A stretch of DNA of 64,000 nt from Oceanobacillus sp. J11TS1 (GTDB taxonomy: Bacteria; Bacillota; Bacilli; Bacillales; Amphibacillaceae), in NCBI RefSeq assembly GCF_018333215.1, contig NZ_BORO01000001.1, positions 1-64,000 of the forward strand, read 5' to 3'. A program made the translations under genes and the position numbers. The notes under the pieces are model-generated. The model saw only the letters and a list, made by a program, of their open reading frames with translations, was not told where the DNA came from and did no database searches. Below, piece after piece: positions 43,895 through 53,363 of the stretch (position 1 is its first letter; each line of letters starts with the position of its first letter).

Positions 43895-44589
43895 TATAAA
43901 TCCCTCTTTCTAAAGATAAATAAGCTTAATAAAATAAATAAAATGGGGAAGACTGCCACGAAATAGACATAGTAATCATAGGCTTCTTCCTGCATGTAAT
44001 AAAAATAAGGTGTTACGTAACCAATCGCTTTCACAAAAAGATTATCTGTCCCTGTACTCCATAAACCAAGCACCGGCAAAGCAATCGAAATAATGATCCC
44101 TAAAAACATACTTAAAGATGGGTTTGAGATGATGGTTGAAAGAAAAAGCGTCAACCCGATGAAATAAGAAACAAAGATAATGGATTGAACTAAGTTCAAA
44201 ATGGAAAAAGACTTTGAAAATGGGACGATAAGCAATAATGCAACCGTAATACAAACTCCCCAGAATAAAATGCTTCCGATAAATTTGCCAAGGATAATAT
44301 TGTTCCGGCTTGTCTTCGTCGCTAGAAAACGAATCGTCCGTGTATCCATTTCTTTATTAATGGTGTTATGGGATAAACTGGTTACAAACAAAGGAGCAGC
44401 TAAAATTAATAAGAGCATTAATCCCATCGCATAAGCGTCATCTCCCAGGCCTAATTTCTGCAGGGGAGCTTCAAATTGCCGTACTAAACTGGCTGCACCG
44501 ACAGTTACGCCAAATAGGACGACAATCATTAAAATAGAGCGGATGCTGGTAAATAAATTTTTAAATTCTTTAAAACTGACTGTAAACAT
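43894..44589 (-). CDS. ABC-2-type permease
   Basis: 231 residues with six predicted membrane helices; the loop after helix 2 carries T-R-T-I-R-F-L-A-T-K-T, a common ABC-2 feature. TAATG overlap with the ATPase implies translational coupling. Substrate unknown. Confidence 0.85.
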   Translation of the reverse strand: MFTVSFKEFKNLFTSIRSILMIVVLFGVTVGAASLVRQFEAPLQKLGLGDDAYAMGLMLLLILAAPLFVTSLSHNTINKEMDTRTIRFLATKTSRNNIILGKFIGSILFWGVCITVALLLIVPFSKSFSILNLVQSIIFVSYFIGLTLFLSTIISNPSLSMFLGIIISIALPVLGLWSTGTDNLFVKAIGYVTPYFYYMQEEAYDYYVYFVAVFPILFILLSLFIFRKRDL

Positions 44590-44617
44590 AAATCAACCTC
44601 CTTTACTTCGTTACATG

Positions 44618-45031
44618 TTAGCTGACAGAACGACTGCGGGCCGTAGCCATGATTCCGGCAATCAAATAAATAATACCACTGAAAATTCCTAAACCGATTG
44701 TTGATAGGGTACTGAGTATGGCTGTAACCATTAACAGAATTCCAGCGGTTTTTACCTTGTTCTCTTTTTTTAACAAATAAATAGCAACCGCCCCGAAGAT
44801 TATCCAAGCGAAGGAAATGACAGCTAAATAAATAAACAGATTACCTATATAGCTGATGATTTGTTGTTCACTGAATTCAACTATCTTTTCATCCTGCATA
44901 AAAGACTGAACAAGATCCAAAGTCTCAGGATTTCCTTCGACGTTGCCGTATAGCAGAATACTGCCTGCGAATAAAACGCCAAATAATAAAATACCGATTG
45001 CTGTTAAAATCATTTCTGTTTTGTGTTTCAT
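44618..45031 (-). CDS. DUF4064 membrane protein
   Basis: 137 residues, four membrane helices with a soluble loop between helices 1 and 2 (E-G-N-P-E-T). The DUF4064 family often sits near ABC exporters or stress kinases. Ends R-S-R-S-V-S. It begins the operon and is divergent from the regulator at 45185. AGGAGGAGAAATT site. Function unknown. Confidence 0.75.
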   Translation of the reverse strand: MKHKTEMILTAIGILLFGVLFAGSILLYGNVEGNPETLDLVQSFMQDEKIVEFSEQQIISYIGNLFIYLAVISFAWIIFGAVAIYLLKKENKVKTAGILLMVTAILSTLSTIGLGIFSGIIYLIAGIMATARSRSVS

Positions 45032-45184
45032 AGTAATTTCTCCTCCTCATGTTTCTATACTTTTACTCTAGCAGTCGCAGTTGTCTTCTATTTGAACAGA
45101 ACGTTACGGATAAATAAAAAAAGCTTCGATTTGTTCAACTGTTCGTAAACTTGCTATGTTACGATACTTATGGAGGTGTCATAC

Positions 45185-45898
45185 GTGGAGGAACAAACAG
45201 ATATTTTAATCGTTGACGATGAAAAGGCAATTGTGAATATGTTAGAAATGATGCTGAAGAAAGAGGGTTTCCAGCGTGTACATAAAGCTTATACCGGGCA
45301 GGAAGCCATTGATATATTAAAAGAGAATCAAATAGAAGTTATTATTTTGGACGTGATGCTGCCGGATGGGAGCGGCTTTGATTTTTGTCCGAAAATCAGA
45401 GAACTTACGGATGCGTATATACTCTTTTTAACAGCGAAAGTGTCTGACCTGGATGTGTTAACCGGTTTTGCCACAGGCGGGGATGATTATGTAACAAAAC
45501 CTTTTAATCCATTAGAAGTAGCGGCAAGAATCAAGGCTTATTTAAGGAGAACAACTAAAATAGAAACATATACACCTGAAAAGTCCAGCAAATATGACTT
45601 TGGTCGTTTTGTTTTAGATGAAAGTGCAGGAGAGCTAAAAGTTAATGGAGAAAACGTTCCATGTCCGACTCAGGTCTATTTACTACTCCTCTACCTATGT
45701 AAGCATCCAAACAGAATCTTTTCCAAAGCGGATTTGTTAGAGGCTGTTTGGGGCTTTGAGCATTTTGCAGATGAAAATACTGTTTCGGTACATATTAGAA
45801 GAATCAGAGAAAGAATTGAGGTAAATCCAAGTAAGCCGGAATTTTTACTTACTGTTCGAGGGTTAGGATATAAATTGGTGAAAGGAAATGCTTCATGA
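45185..45898 (+). CDS. OmpR/PhoB-family response regulator
   Basis: 237 residues from GTG 45185, preceded by GGAGGTG; an in-frame ATG at 45170 contains that site. Receiver acids V-D-D-E, phospho-acceptor I-I-L-D-V-M-L-P-D and V-T-K-P-F. Winged-helix C-terminus ends L-T-V-R-G-L-G-Y. Overlaps the kinase gene by 4 bp. Probably controls the divergent ABC operon (inference from position). Confidence 0.92.
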   Translation: MEEQTDILIVDDEKAIVNMLEMMLKKEGFQRVHKAYTGQEAIDILKENQIEVIILDVMLPDGSGFDFCPKIRELTDAYILFLTAKVSDLDVLTGFATGGDDYVTKPFNPLEVAARIKAYLRRTTKIETYTPEKSSKYDFGRFVLDESAGELKVNGENVPCPTQVYLLLLYLCKHPNRIFSKADLLEAVWGFEHFADENTVSVHIRRIRERIEVNPSKPEFLLTVRGLGYKLVKGNAS

Positions 45899-47643
45899 AG
45901 AGATTACGGAGCCGGTTATTTTTTCATTTTTCGATTCAGTTTGGCTTTATTTCTTTGTTAATGATTGTCGTTGTTTTTCTTGCCGCACTTATAGGCGGAT
46001 ATTTTCTTAGTGAGATGGATAGAGAGGCGGACTATTATCAATATCAGGTAGAGGAACTTGCTATGGATATTGGAGATCCTCTGGAGTATAAAAAGAATGG
46101 GTATGATATTAGTGATGTATTAGCAGAGAACATGTGGCTGCAAATTATTGATGAAGAGGGAAATGTCATTGCATCTGGAAATGTGCCAGAAGGTTTGAAG
46201 GATAGTTATAACAGTATCGACATAGCCCAAATGAAGGAAAGAGAGCAGCTGGGGGAATATTCTATATCATACACATTAGAAAAACCTTTATTTACGGACA
46301 CGTATTTATTTGTATTAGGGTATGAGGAGCATGGAGCACTCTTGATGAATGAGCTGATAGAAAATGTCAATACCAATGGCAGTATTGCAGAAACAGACCA
46401 ATCTGAGGTAGAAGAAAAATTGAATCAACTGGAAGGAACACTTGTGATTTACAATGATACCGGGGAGATTATTCAGGAATTTGGCAGCAAGGAGCATATA
46501 GAAGCATTACCATTAGAAGTGATTGAGAGAGATGCCTCTCCAGACCATTTCTCTGACAATAAGTACACTTTTTTAGATAGAGAATCTGGAAACTTGTGGA
46601 TTTTAACTACACCGAACGAGCAAAATCAGAAGTTGCCATCAACAATGTTTAAAAAGACTATCCTTATAGTTGCAGGTGGTTTAGCTGGAGCTATTTTGCT
46701 GATAACCTTGCTTATTGCTTTTTGGAATAGTTTCCGCTATGGAAGTCCTTTGTTTATCTTTGCAAACTGGCTGAACCGGATGGGGAATGGAAATTATGAA
46801 GAAGTTTTAACAACAGAGGAGAAGAAAAAAGTATATCGTAAAAATGGCAAATTAAAAAGAAGGTATAAATTATATAAAGAGGTCTTTCAAGCATTTGATG
46901 ATATGGCTGAAAAACTGGATGCTTCCCGGAAAGAAAGAGCACAGCTGGAAAAAAGCAGAGAGGAATGGGTTGCAGGAATTTCCCATGATTTACGCACGCC
47001 TCTGACAACCATGGAGGGCTACGGGCGACTGCTGGAAAATAAGGAATATGAATGGTCAAAGCAGGAGCTTCAGGAGATTGGAAATACAATCCATGAAAAA
47101 AGTGATTACATGGTTGATTTAATTGAGGACTTTACGCTCAGTTTTCGATTGAAAAACGATGCCAGCAGCTTAACGTTTAGCATGATAAATGTCAATGAAT
47201 ATATGGAGCAGATTTTAGGGAAGTTTCGAAAGGATGTAGCCTTTAAGGATTATGCCGTTGTGTACGAATCCATTCATCCAGATAGAAAAATAGAAGTCAA
47301 TGAGCGGTTATTTGAAAGAATGATAGATAATCTGGTGTATAATGCTTGGAAGCATAATTCGCCTGGAACAGCTGTAAAGATAGAAGCAGCTGAATCGGAA
47401 GACGGAAAGAAATTGGAAATCAAAATTATCGATAATGGAGACGGGATGGATGAGGAAACACAAAAACATCTCTTTACCCGTTATTATCGTGGGACAAATA
47501 CGGAAGAGAGAAATGAAGGAACAGGACTTGGCATGAGTATTGCCTTACAAATTGCCAAGCTGCATCAGGGATCTATTTCCGTTCAATCAGAAAAAGACCG
47601 AGGAACTACGGTTACTGTGTTTTTACCATATCATAGAGATTAA
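45895..47643 (+). CDS. Sensor histidine kinase with large extracellular domain
   Basis: 582 residues. Membrane helix 1 at about 12-40, an extracellular sensor of about 210 residues, helix 2 at about 252-278, a HAMP-like linker, H-box G-I-S-H-D-L-R-T-P-L-T, N-box D-N-L-V-Y-N-A-W-K-H-N and G-boxes D-N-G-D-G-M and G-T-G-L-G-M-S. It partners the regulator at 45185 and could detect an envelope signal or peptide. The overlapping start ATGA shows translational coupling. Confidence 0.92.
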   Translation: MKRLRSRLFFHFSIQFGFISLLMIVVVFLAALIGGYFLSEMDREADYYQYQVEELAMDIGDPLEYKKNGYDISDVLAENMWLQIIDEEGNVIASGNVPEGLKDSYNSIDIAQMKEREQLGEYSISYTLEKPLFTDTYLFVLGYEEHGALLMNELIENVNTNGSIAETDQSEVEEKLNQLEGTLVIYNDTGEIIQEFGSKEHIEALPLEVIERDASPDHFSDNKYTFLDRESGNLWILTTPNEQNQKLPSTMFKKTILIVAGGLAGAILLITLLIAFWNSFRYGSPLFIFANWLNRMGNGNYEEVLTTEEKKKVYRKNGKLKRRYKLYKEVFQAFDDMAEKLDASRKERAQLEKSREEWVAGISHDLRTPLTTMEGYGRLLENKEYEWSKQELQEIGNTIHEKSDYMVDLIEDFTLSFRLKNDASSLTFSMINVNEYMEQILGKFRKDVAFKDYAVVYESIHPDRKIEVNERLFERMIDNLVYNAWKHNSPGTAVKIEAAESEDGKKLEIKIIDNGDGMDEETQKHLFTRYYRGTNTEERNEGTGLGMSIALQIAKLHQGSISVQSEKDRGTTVTVFLPYHRD

Positions 47644-47775
47644 TAACAGAACACGTTACAGTGTTTTTCATGCTGTAATGGGTTCTTACATAGCAAATAT
47701 TAACTAAAAATAAAGAATTCAAAGTTAGTATTATACTTGATTTATACTTAGGGTAGTCAGAGGAGAGGGGTTCCA

Positions 47776-48486
47776 ATGGAAGAGAGGACAAAAATTCTAA
47801 TTGTAGAAGATGATTATGAAATTGCCCGGATTATGAAGGATCATCTAGATAGGGAAGGCTTTCAAGTGACATGGGCGTCAACTGGTGTAGAAGGCTGGGA
47901 GGATTTTAAAGCAGGTGCCTTTTCTATCGTACTCATTGATTTAATGATGCCGGAGATGGATGGCTATGAGCTATGTGAAAAAATTCGTTTAGAAAGTGAT
48001 GTGCCCTTGTTGATTGTCAGTGCAAAAGGAGAGGATGACAGTAAAATACGCGGACTGAATTTAGGTGCGGATGATTATTTAACGAAGCCGTTTAGTTTGA
48101 AGGAATTAACGGCACGTGTACAGTCGCATTTAAGAAGGTATCAGCGTTATACAAGCAAAACATTTGATGCGCAAATCTCGCATTATAAGCATGGATTGGC
48201 CATTGATTTCTTAAATGATGCGGTATTTTTAGAGGGAGAGCTACTTGTTCTAACTGCGAAGGAAAAGGAAATTTTATTTTTACTTGCCAAGAATCCGTTT
48301 ATTACGTTTGAGAAAGCTCAAATCTATGAGCATATTTGGCAGCTGAAAAATGTGAATGGGAATAATACAGTGACAGTGCATATTAAGAGTCTCCGTACGA
48401 AGTTAATGGATACCGGAAAGCAGGCGAAATTTATCCAGACGATTTGGGGTGCTGGTTATCGCTTTGTAGGAGAAGAAATATCATGA
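47776..48486 (+). CDS. OmpR/PhoB-family response regulator (second system)
   Basis: 236 residues. Receiver E-D-D, phospho-acceptor L-I-D-L-M-M-P and L-T-K-P-F; DNA-binding domain ends Q-T-I-W-G-A-G-Y-R-F. GAGGAGAGGGG site. First gene of a regulator - kinase - lipoprotein operon. Overlaps the kinase by 4 bp. Confidence 0.92.
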   Translation: MEERTKILIVEDDYEIARIMKDHLDREGFQVTWASTGVEGWEDFKAGAFSIVLIDLMMPEMDGYELCEKIRLESDVPLLIVSAKGEDDSKIRGLNLGADDYLTKPFSLKELTARVQSHLRRYQRYTSKTFDAQISHYKHGLAIDFLNDAVFLEGELLVLTAKEKEILFLLAKNPFITFEKAQIYEHIWQLKNVNGNNTVTVHIKSLRTKLMDTGKQAKFIQTIWGAGYRFVGEEIS

Positions 48487-49940
48487 AGATTAAAAATTGG
48501 CTGATGGTGAGTCATCTTGTGGTGATGCTTCTGCCGGTTGTGGCGGTTTATTTGCTTTATGTTAGTTTGCAGAATTATGACCAAGAAGAGAATTTAAAAG
48601 AATATGTTGATTTTCAAATCCTTGTTTCGAATTTAAATGAGACCTTGAATGATCCATCTTTATATAAGCATATAGAAAATAACCGGTTTCAAGAAATAAA
48701 CCAGCTTGGTGACGATAATCTGCGTATTGATTTATATCGTTATGATGGTCTTCATGTATTTTCAACGATGGAACGAAATGTAGGATATTACCCAATGCAA
48801 AACCAAGATAGAATGTTTGATAATCTAAACGAAATGCAGAGACGACCAAAAACTTACGTTTATAAGAAACCTGTATTTGATGAGCAGGGACAGTTGGCTG
48901 GTGTTTACGAAATTACACAGGGAAGAACGGATTGGGTCGAAACCTCCAATCAGCGGTTATTCCTTACGTTCATTCTTTCAGGAAGCTTTTTTATTCTGCT
49001 TTATATCATTGTAATTAAAGCGATAAACCGCAAGCTAAATCGCCCGCTTTATCAGTTACAGGAGCATATGCAAGCTTTTGCAGTTGGGAGAGTCGTGGGT
49101 AATAAACTGAATCATTCGAAAGATGAAATCGGAGAACTAAATGCTCACTTTGAAGCAATGAAAAAACAACTTACAGAGACGAGAGAGGAACTTGTCAAGC
49201 AGCAGGAAGAGAAAGAATATATGGTAGCTGCCTTATCGCATGATTTAAAAACACCTCTGACAGTAATCCGTACCTATACGGAGGCTTTGGAAAACCATAA
49301 TCTATCAAAAGAAGAACGTACAGAATATCAATTGATTCTCAATGATAAATTAAGCCATATGAAACAAATGATTGATGATTTATCTATTTTCACTGCGCTT
49401 CAATCATCGAAAGATATTCTCCAGCCGGTACAAGTAAATGGAGAAGAGTTTTTTGATATGCTATTTTCAGGATATGAAGAACCCAGTGCAAAGAAAAATA
49501 TTCAGCTAACTACCGAATGGTCTGTTCGAAATGCCTACGAATTAGATCCGAAGCAAATGATTCGGCTAGTGGATAATCTCGTGGATAATAGTATCCGTCA
49601 TACACCGGAGCACGGTGAAATTTGGATGGGAGCAGTAGCATCAACAAAATCACTTCCTGATTGGATTTTTCCTGAATTCAAAGAACAAGTGAACCAGTGG
49701 AGAACAGATGGAACCGTACTACTGTTTCAAAATGAAGGAAAAGGAATGGAAGAAAAACAAATGCAAAAAGTGTTTGAGGCATTTTATCAGGACGATATTT
49801 CCAGAGGAAAGGGAACAACCTCAGGTCTGGGATTAAGTATTGCAAAATTTATTATGGAAAATCAAGAAGGTAAAATAAATGTGTGGTCAACAGCAGGAAA
49901 AGGAACTTTATTTGCTTGCTGGATAAAAGAGAGGAGATAA
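48483..49940 (+). CDS. Sensor histidine kinase (second system)
   Basis: 485 residues from ATG 48483 (site GGAGAAGAAAT; an in-frame start at 48444 lies inside the regulator gene). Two membrane helices (about 5-25 and 165-185) flank an extracellular domain of about 140 residues. HAMP, H-box A-L-S-H-D-L-K-T-P-L-T, N-box D-N-L-V-D-N-S-I-R-H and G-L-G-L-S-I. The lipoprotein 3 bp downstream may be a sensing partner or regulated target. Confidence 0.92.
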   Translation: MKIKNWLMVSHLVVMLLPVVAVYLLYVSLQNYDQEENLKEYVDFQILVSNLNETLNDPSLYKHIENNRFQEINQLGDDNLRIDLYRYDGLHVFSTMERNVGYYPMQNQDRMFDNLNEMQRRPKTYVYKKPVFDEQGQLAGVYEITQGRTDWVETSNQRLFLTFILSGSFFILLYIIVIKAINRKLNRPLYQLQEHMQAFAVGRVVGNKLNHSKDEIGELNAHFEAMKKQLTETREELVKQQEEKEYMVAALSHDLKTPLTVIRTYTEALENHNLSKEERTEYQLILNDKLSHMKQMIDDLSIFTALQSSKDILQPVQVNGEEFFDMLFSGYEEPSAKKNIQLTTEWSVRNAYELDPKQMIRLVDNLVDNSIRHTPEHGEIWMGAVASTKSLPDWIFPEFKEQVNQWRTDGTVLLFQNEGKGMEEKQMQKVFEAFYQDDISRGKGTTSGLGLSIAKFIMENQEGKINVWSTAGKGTLFACWIKERR

Positions 49941-49943
49941 CGT

Positions 49944-51017
49944 ATGTTTCAGTTTAGATGGAAAGCAAGTTTTATGGCAATCAGTATCTTTATTTTAATA
50001 TTAGGAGGGTGCTCACAAAATATGGAGGTATCCGCTGAAGAAATCATTCATAATGCGATTGAATCGGAGAAGGAAGTTAGTGAGTATTATGGTAAATCCG
50101 AAATGAAAATGTTTGATGGAGAAGAAATGATAGAAGAAAGCATTATGGAAGAATTTGTTTCTGGTAATGATAGAAAAATTGTTACGTATGGACAATCGCA
50201 AGGTACGGAGGAAGAAATAGAATTGCTAAATAACGGTGAAAAAATGGTGATGTATAATAAAAGTAATAAAACAGCACAGGAAATGGATACAACAGCGTTT
50301 GCAGATTATCAATTTACTCCGAAAGAATTTTTTCAGAGAATGTTGGCTGGGATGAGAGACTCTCATGATTATGAAGTAATAGGGGAAGAAGAGATGCTGG
50401 ATAGAGATACATTCCATATTAAGCTAGAGGCAAAAGAAGCGGATAGTTTAATGGGAGACATGGAGCTGTGGGTGGATAAGGAGACGTGGATGGTTTTAAA
50501 AACAATCTCAGAAACAGGCGACTCTAAAATGGAATCAACCTATACAGAGCTTGATCTTTCCCCGGATTTTGCGGAAGATACATTTACTCTGGATATTCCG
50601 GATGATGTAGAAATTACAAATATGGAAGATATTGGTTCAACTGAATCTATATCTGCAGAAGAAGCAGAAGAAGAACTTGGTAAAGCTTTCTATATGTTTC
50701 CTGAAGAAGCGTATACTTTGAATGATATTGAAATCAATAATGTAGAGACAGTGGATAGAAAGGAATTAAATTTAACCTATATTTCAAATGATGATATACC
50801 AATGTTTTTTTTATCGATTTTTGAAGCTCCGGAAGATATGGAAATAGAAGCGTCTAATGTTCAAATTAGAGGGAACGTTACGCAATATGAAGAATCCATT
50901 AACGCTTATTATTGGGATGAAGATGGTTTGCGTTATGTCTTAATGATTACTAATCCAGATATAGAAGAGGAGATTCTAGAGTTGACTGAAGATATGATGT
51001 TGAGTTCAGAACTGTAG
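49944..51017 (+). CDS. LolA-like lipoprotein
   Basis: 357 residues. Lipobox I-L-G-G-C (Cys about 23). The N-terminal half is a beta-rich LolA/DUF2092-like fold (M-E-L-W-V-D-K-E-T-W-M-V-L-K) and the C-terminal half a second beta domain. It is anchored outside the cell. It starts 3 bp after the kinase gene, so it is part of that operon. A fragmentary copy of its N-terminal region follows at 51125. Confidence 0.8.
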   Translation: MFQFRWKASFMAISIFILILGGCSQNMEVSAEEIIHNAIESEKEVSEYYGKSEMKMFDGEEMIEESIMEEFVSGNDRKIVTYGQSQGTEEEIELLNNGEKMVMYNKSNKTAQEMDTTAFADYQFTPKEFFQRMLAGMRDSHDYEVIGEEEMLDRDTFHIKLEAKEADSLMGDMELWVDKETWMVLKTISETGDSKMESTYTELDLSPDFAEDTFTLDIPDDVEITNMEDIGSTESISAEEAEEELGKAFYMFPEEAYTLNDIEINNVETVDRKELNLTYISNDDIPMFFLSIFEAPEDMEIEASNVQIRGNVTQYEESINAYYWDEDGLRYVLMITNPDIEEEILELTEDMMLSSEL

Positions 51018-51043
51018 CAGATAGCAACTTAGTTCAGCATACA

Positions 51044-51102
51044 AAAGGCTAAATACCATCCAATTCCGGTAAAAAGAACAAAGGGTAGTATTTAGCCTTT
51101 TA
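51044..51102 (+). terminator. Terminator of the kinase/lipoprotein operon
   Basis: AAAAGGCTAAATAC pairs with GTATTTAGCCTTTT across a 31-base loop. The T-rich end is part of the stem. Confidence 0.65.
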
Positions 51103-51124
51103 CCATATCAGGAGGCGAAAAGAT

Positions 51125-51384
51125 ATGAATGTAGCTGCAAAAGAAATAATGCGCAAGGCGGTTGAAGCAGGAAAGGGAATGGATTATTATACGTTATCCG
51201 AATCAAAAGTATATCAAGGAAAAGAATTAATGGAGCACAGTATCTTAGAGAATACGTTGCAAATGGCAAAAGAAAAACAATTAATCAGTTAGCTGTAGAA
51301 GATAAAAGAACGGAAGCTTTAAACAATGGTGGATTTTTTGAAGAAAGTATGGAGCAGAGTTCGGAGATAAATAGAATCCTATAA
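51125..51384 (+). pseudogene. Broken partial copy of the LolA-like lipoprotein
   Basis: With an AGGAGGCG site, ATG 51125 encodes A-A-K-E-I-M-R-K-A-V-E and a G-K-E-L-M-E-H-S-I-L-E-N stretch that parallels S-A-E-E-I-I-H-N-A-I-E and G-E-E-M-I-E-E-S-I-M-E-E in the 49944 product. A frameshift near 51285 is followed by N-Q-L-A-V-E-D-K-R-T-E-A-L-N-N-G. There is no lipobox or C-terminal half. Confidence 0.65.
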
Positions 51385-51400
51385 CAAGAGGTGATTCATC

Positions 51401-51592
51401 ATGAAAAAAGTAAAGATACATCCGCTTATTATTGTCGCCTTATTCATCAATACATTGGCAAATGGATTATCAGCTTACCGCCATTATGATGATAATAGGT
51501 CGGGTGCTATTTTTTTCATAGTATTATGTTTTTTTACATTAACTTTGGCTGTTTATGGTATTTTTCGTAATCGGAAAATAAATGAAGGGTAA
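51401..51592 (+). CDS. Small two-helix membrane protein
   Basis: 63 residues with a strong AAGAGGTGA site. Two membrane helices with a polar, Asp/Asn-containing turn (Y-D-D-N-R) and a basic C-terminus. One of several tiny membrane ORFs in a row; function unknown. Confidence 0.65.
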   Translation: MKKVKIHPLIIVALFINTLANGLSAYRHYDDNRSGAIFFIVLCFFTLTLAVYGIFRNRKINEG

Positions 51593-51605
51593 GGAGGTAT
51601 CGAAA

Positions 51606-51695
51606 TTGTTCACAGAAGATACATTAATAGGGATTGGGGTAAAGGAGAAAATCAGACAGGAACTTTTGTTTATATACGTTGAACTAGAAAAATAG
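51606..51695 (+). CDS. Possible 29-residue peptide
   Basis: TTG start with GGAGGTATCGAAA directly upstream. Encodes M-F-T-E-D-T-L-I-G-I-G-V-K and a charged tail. It lies tightly between two small membrane genes. It may be a real small protein or a relic. Confidence 0.35.
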   Translation: MFTEDTLIGIGVKEKIRQELLFIYVELEK

Positions 51696-51723
51696 CTATT
51701 AAAAAAAGAAGGAGACAAATGCA

Positions 51724-51930
51724 ATGGCGGAAATTATTTCAAATAAAACATTTAAAGTTTTAAACACGATAGCAGATGTGATTTTCGTACTAAGCATAAC
51801 AGGACTTATTTTTTACAGTATAACAATGGGCGAAACGATACAATGGGAACTTGTTTTAGGTATTGTTTTATTAAGTGTTAGCTATTTGTGCTTTTTCAAA
51901 AAGCCGGACTTCGATAATAACAAGAACTGA
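51724..51930 (+). CDS. Small two-helix membrane protein
   Basis: 68 residues with AAGGAGACAAA upstream. Two membrane helices, an N-terminal soluble stretch and a polar end F-F-K-K-P-D-F-D-N-N. No family recognised. Same cluster as 51401. Confidence 0.65.
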   Translation: MAEIISNKTFKVLNTIADVIFVLSITGLIFYSITMGETIQWELVLGIVLLSVSYLCFFKKPDFDNNKN

Positions 51931-52054
51931 AGTAAAAATACCTCTGGGTCCATGGATGATAAATGGAGGCGAGGCAAGATTTAATTTGGCTGATTAGAGA
52001 TAAAAGGGAAATATCAGTTCAAAAATTAAATACCATGGGTAAGGGGGATTTCTT

Positions 52055-52465
52055 ATGGTAGAATTTGTTCAAGCAAATCAAGCACCGTTTATCATCATCT
52101 ATTGTTGCATACTCATGTATATTAATATTTCGTATTTGCGTGAGTATAAACAGATCAAAGAAAGCCTACAAGATATATATCCAGAAGATATATTTATAAG
52201 GATAGAAAGTGTATCAGTGAATCTTTTTACTTTAATTTTTGCATTTCTTAGGAGCTGGCTTATCTATTTAATAGCTTTTAATCTAACTAGCAACATACTC
52301 ATTGCTTGTCTTTTAGGAATATTTATCATCATGGATGTTTATCATGCCATGTTTAACTATACTGTAGAACAACTGGCAAAAACAAGGATTGTCTGGTTTC
52401 GGAGTATAGCTGATACTTTTTTCATTACAGTTTTTATGATTTATTACATGATGTATCTGATTTAA
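52055..52465 (+). CDS. Four-helix membrane protein, unknown
   Basis: 136 residues, about four membrane helices (9-25, 55-75, 80-98, 115-135). It carries a soluble loop with L-Q-D-I-Y-P-E-D-I. Start behind AAGGGGGATTT. I do not recognise a family. The run of small membrane ORFs recalls immunity or peptide-related clusters, but no peptide precursor is visible. Confidence 0.6.
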   Translation: MVEFVQANQAPFIIIYCCILMYINISYLREYKQIKESLQDIYPEDIFIRIESVSVNLFTLIFAFLRSWLIYLIAFNLTSNILIACLLGIFIIMDVYHAMFNYTVEQLAKTRIVWFRSIADTFFITVFMIYYMMYLI

Positions 52466-52620
52466 CTTTATCGCATTCATGGTAACTAGCTAAAACAAAG
52501 CATGTAATTAAAAAAGCAAACCTATTATTATAAGGTAGTGCCCGGCGGTCGGCCGTTAAATTTTTGTGTGGGAACGGATATTCACGCTATTTTTTATTTA
52601 GAAAAGGAGTGATTCTGTTA

Positions 52621-52884
52621 TGAAGAAAATTATATTCGAACAAATTGGTAATATCATACTTATTTTGTTCGCGACAGTGGCAATGATTCAAACCGTTCTG
52701 ACTGCTATTGTAAATAAAAGGTCCAATCCTTTTTTCTTTTGATTTCAGTATTTTTTGGTTTTTATTTTTAGGCTGGTTTATTATTTTTCGCATGGCCCGA
52801 TTTTGGTATGGGAAGAAAAAGAATAACGAAGGATATAGTACAAAAAAGGGGAATTTAGCACGCAAGATGAGCGAGAGGAGCTAA
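52621..52884 (+). pseudogene. Frameshifted small membrane protein
   Basis: ATG 52621 (site AAAAGGAGTGA) gives one helix ending P-F-F-F-stop. In another frame F-W-F-L-F-L-G-W-F-I-I-F then M-A-R-F-W-Y-G-K-K-K continue a second helix and basic tail to 52884. The break is in a T-rich stretch and is a likely one- or two-base indel. Confidence 0.6.
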
Positions 52885-53363
52885 TCACGACAAAGGCCAG
52901 TCTAATTACCTTTAAAATGCTCATTCCCTTATTGATTATTCTCCAAAGGATTAAATTATCTTTTTACCAAACATTATATAACATAGTATCCAGACATATC
53001 TGAGTTCTAATTGAACAGCTTTCCCAAGAGGAAAAAAGGTCATAATATCCTTTTATTACTTCCCTGTTTCTTCATTTCATGTCGTATAGTCAATTATTCG
53101 AGATGCATTGAGATTAAAATATTATCTGAATTTTCGCCTGGGACGAGGCTTTATGAAAATAATGCGTATCGCTATTCCTTTTTGGTAATATATTAAGGAG
53201 TTCATCCATAAAATCAACTGGAACACGATCCAGTTTTAATTCATGAATAATTCATCCTTTTGATTTATAGTAAGTTATTATTCTATAAGCCTTGATACAA
53301 AAAAGTTTCTAAGTGGTATAATTTCATTTATGAAAGTAATTGAAAAGTAGAGGAGGGAGGTTT
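52885..53363. other. Gene-poor interval
   Basis: About 480 bp without a supported gene. A 60-codon open frame at 53011-53196 has no ribosome site or recognisable domain. Nothing else notable. Confidence 0.6.

Noticed and set aside
45060-45184. A clear operator between the divergent ABC operon and regulator
   Set aside because: I could not identify a convincing repeat or palindrome beyond generic promoter-like AT-rich sequence.
48444-48482. Upstream start for the second kinase
   Set aside because: Lies inside the regulator gene; ATG 48483 has a ribosome site and ATGA overlap.
53011-53196. 60-codon open frame in the gap before 53364
   Set aside because: No ribosome site and no domain; the region looks non-coding.
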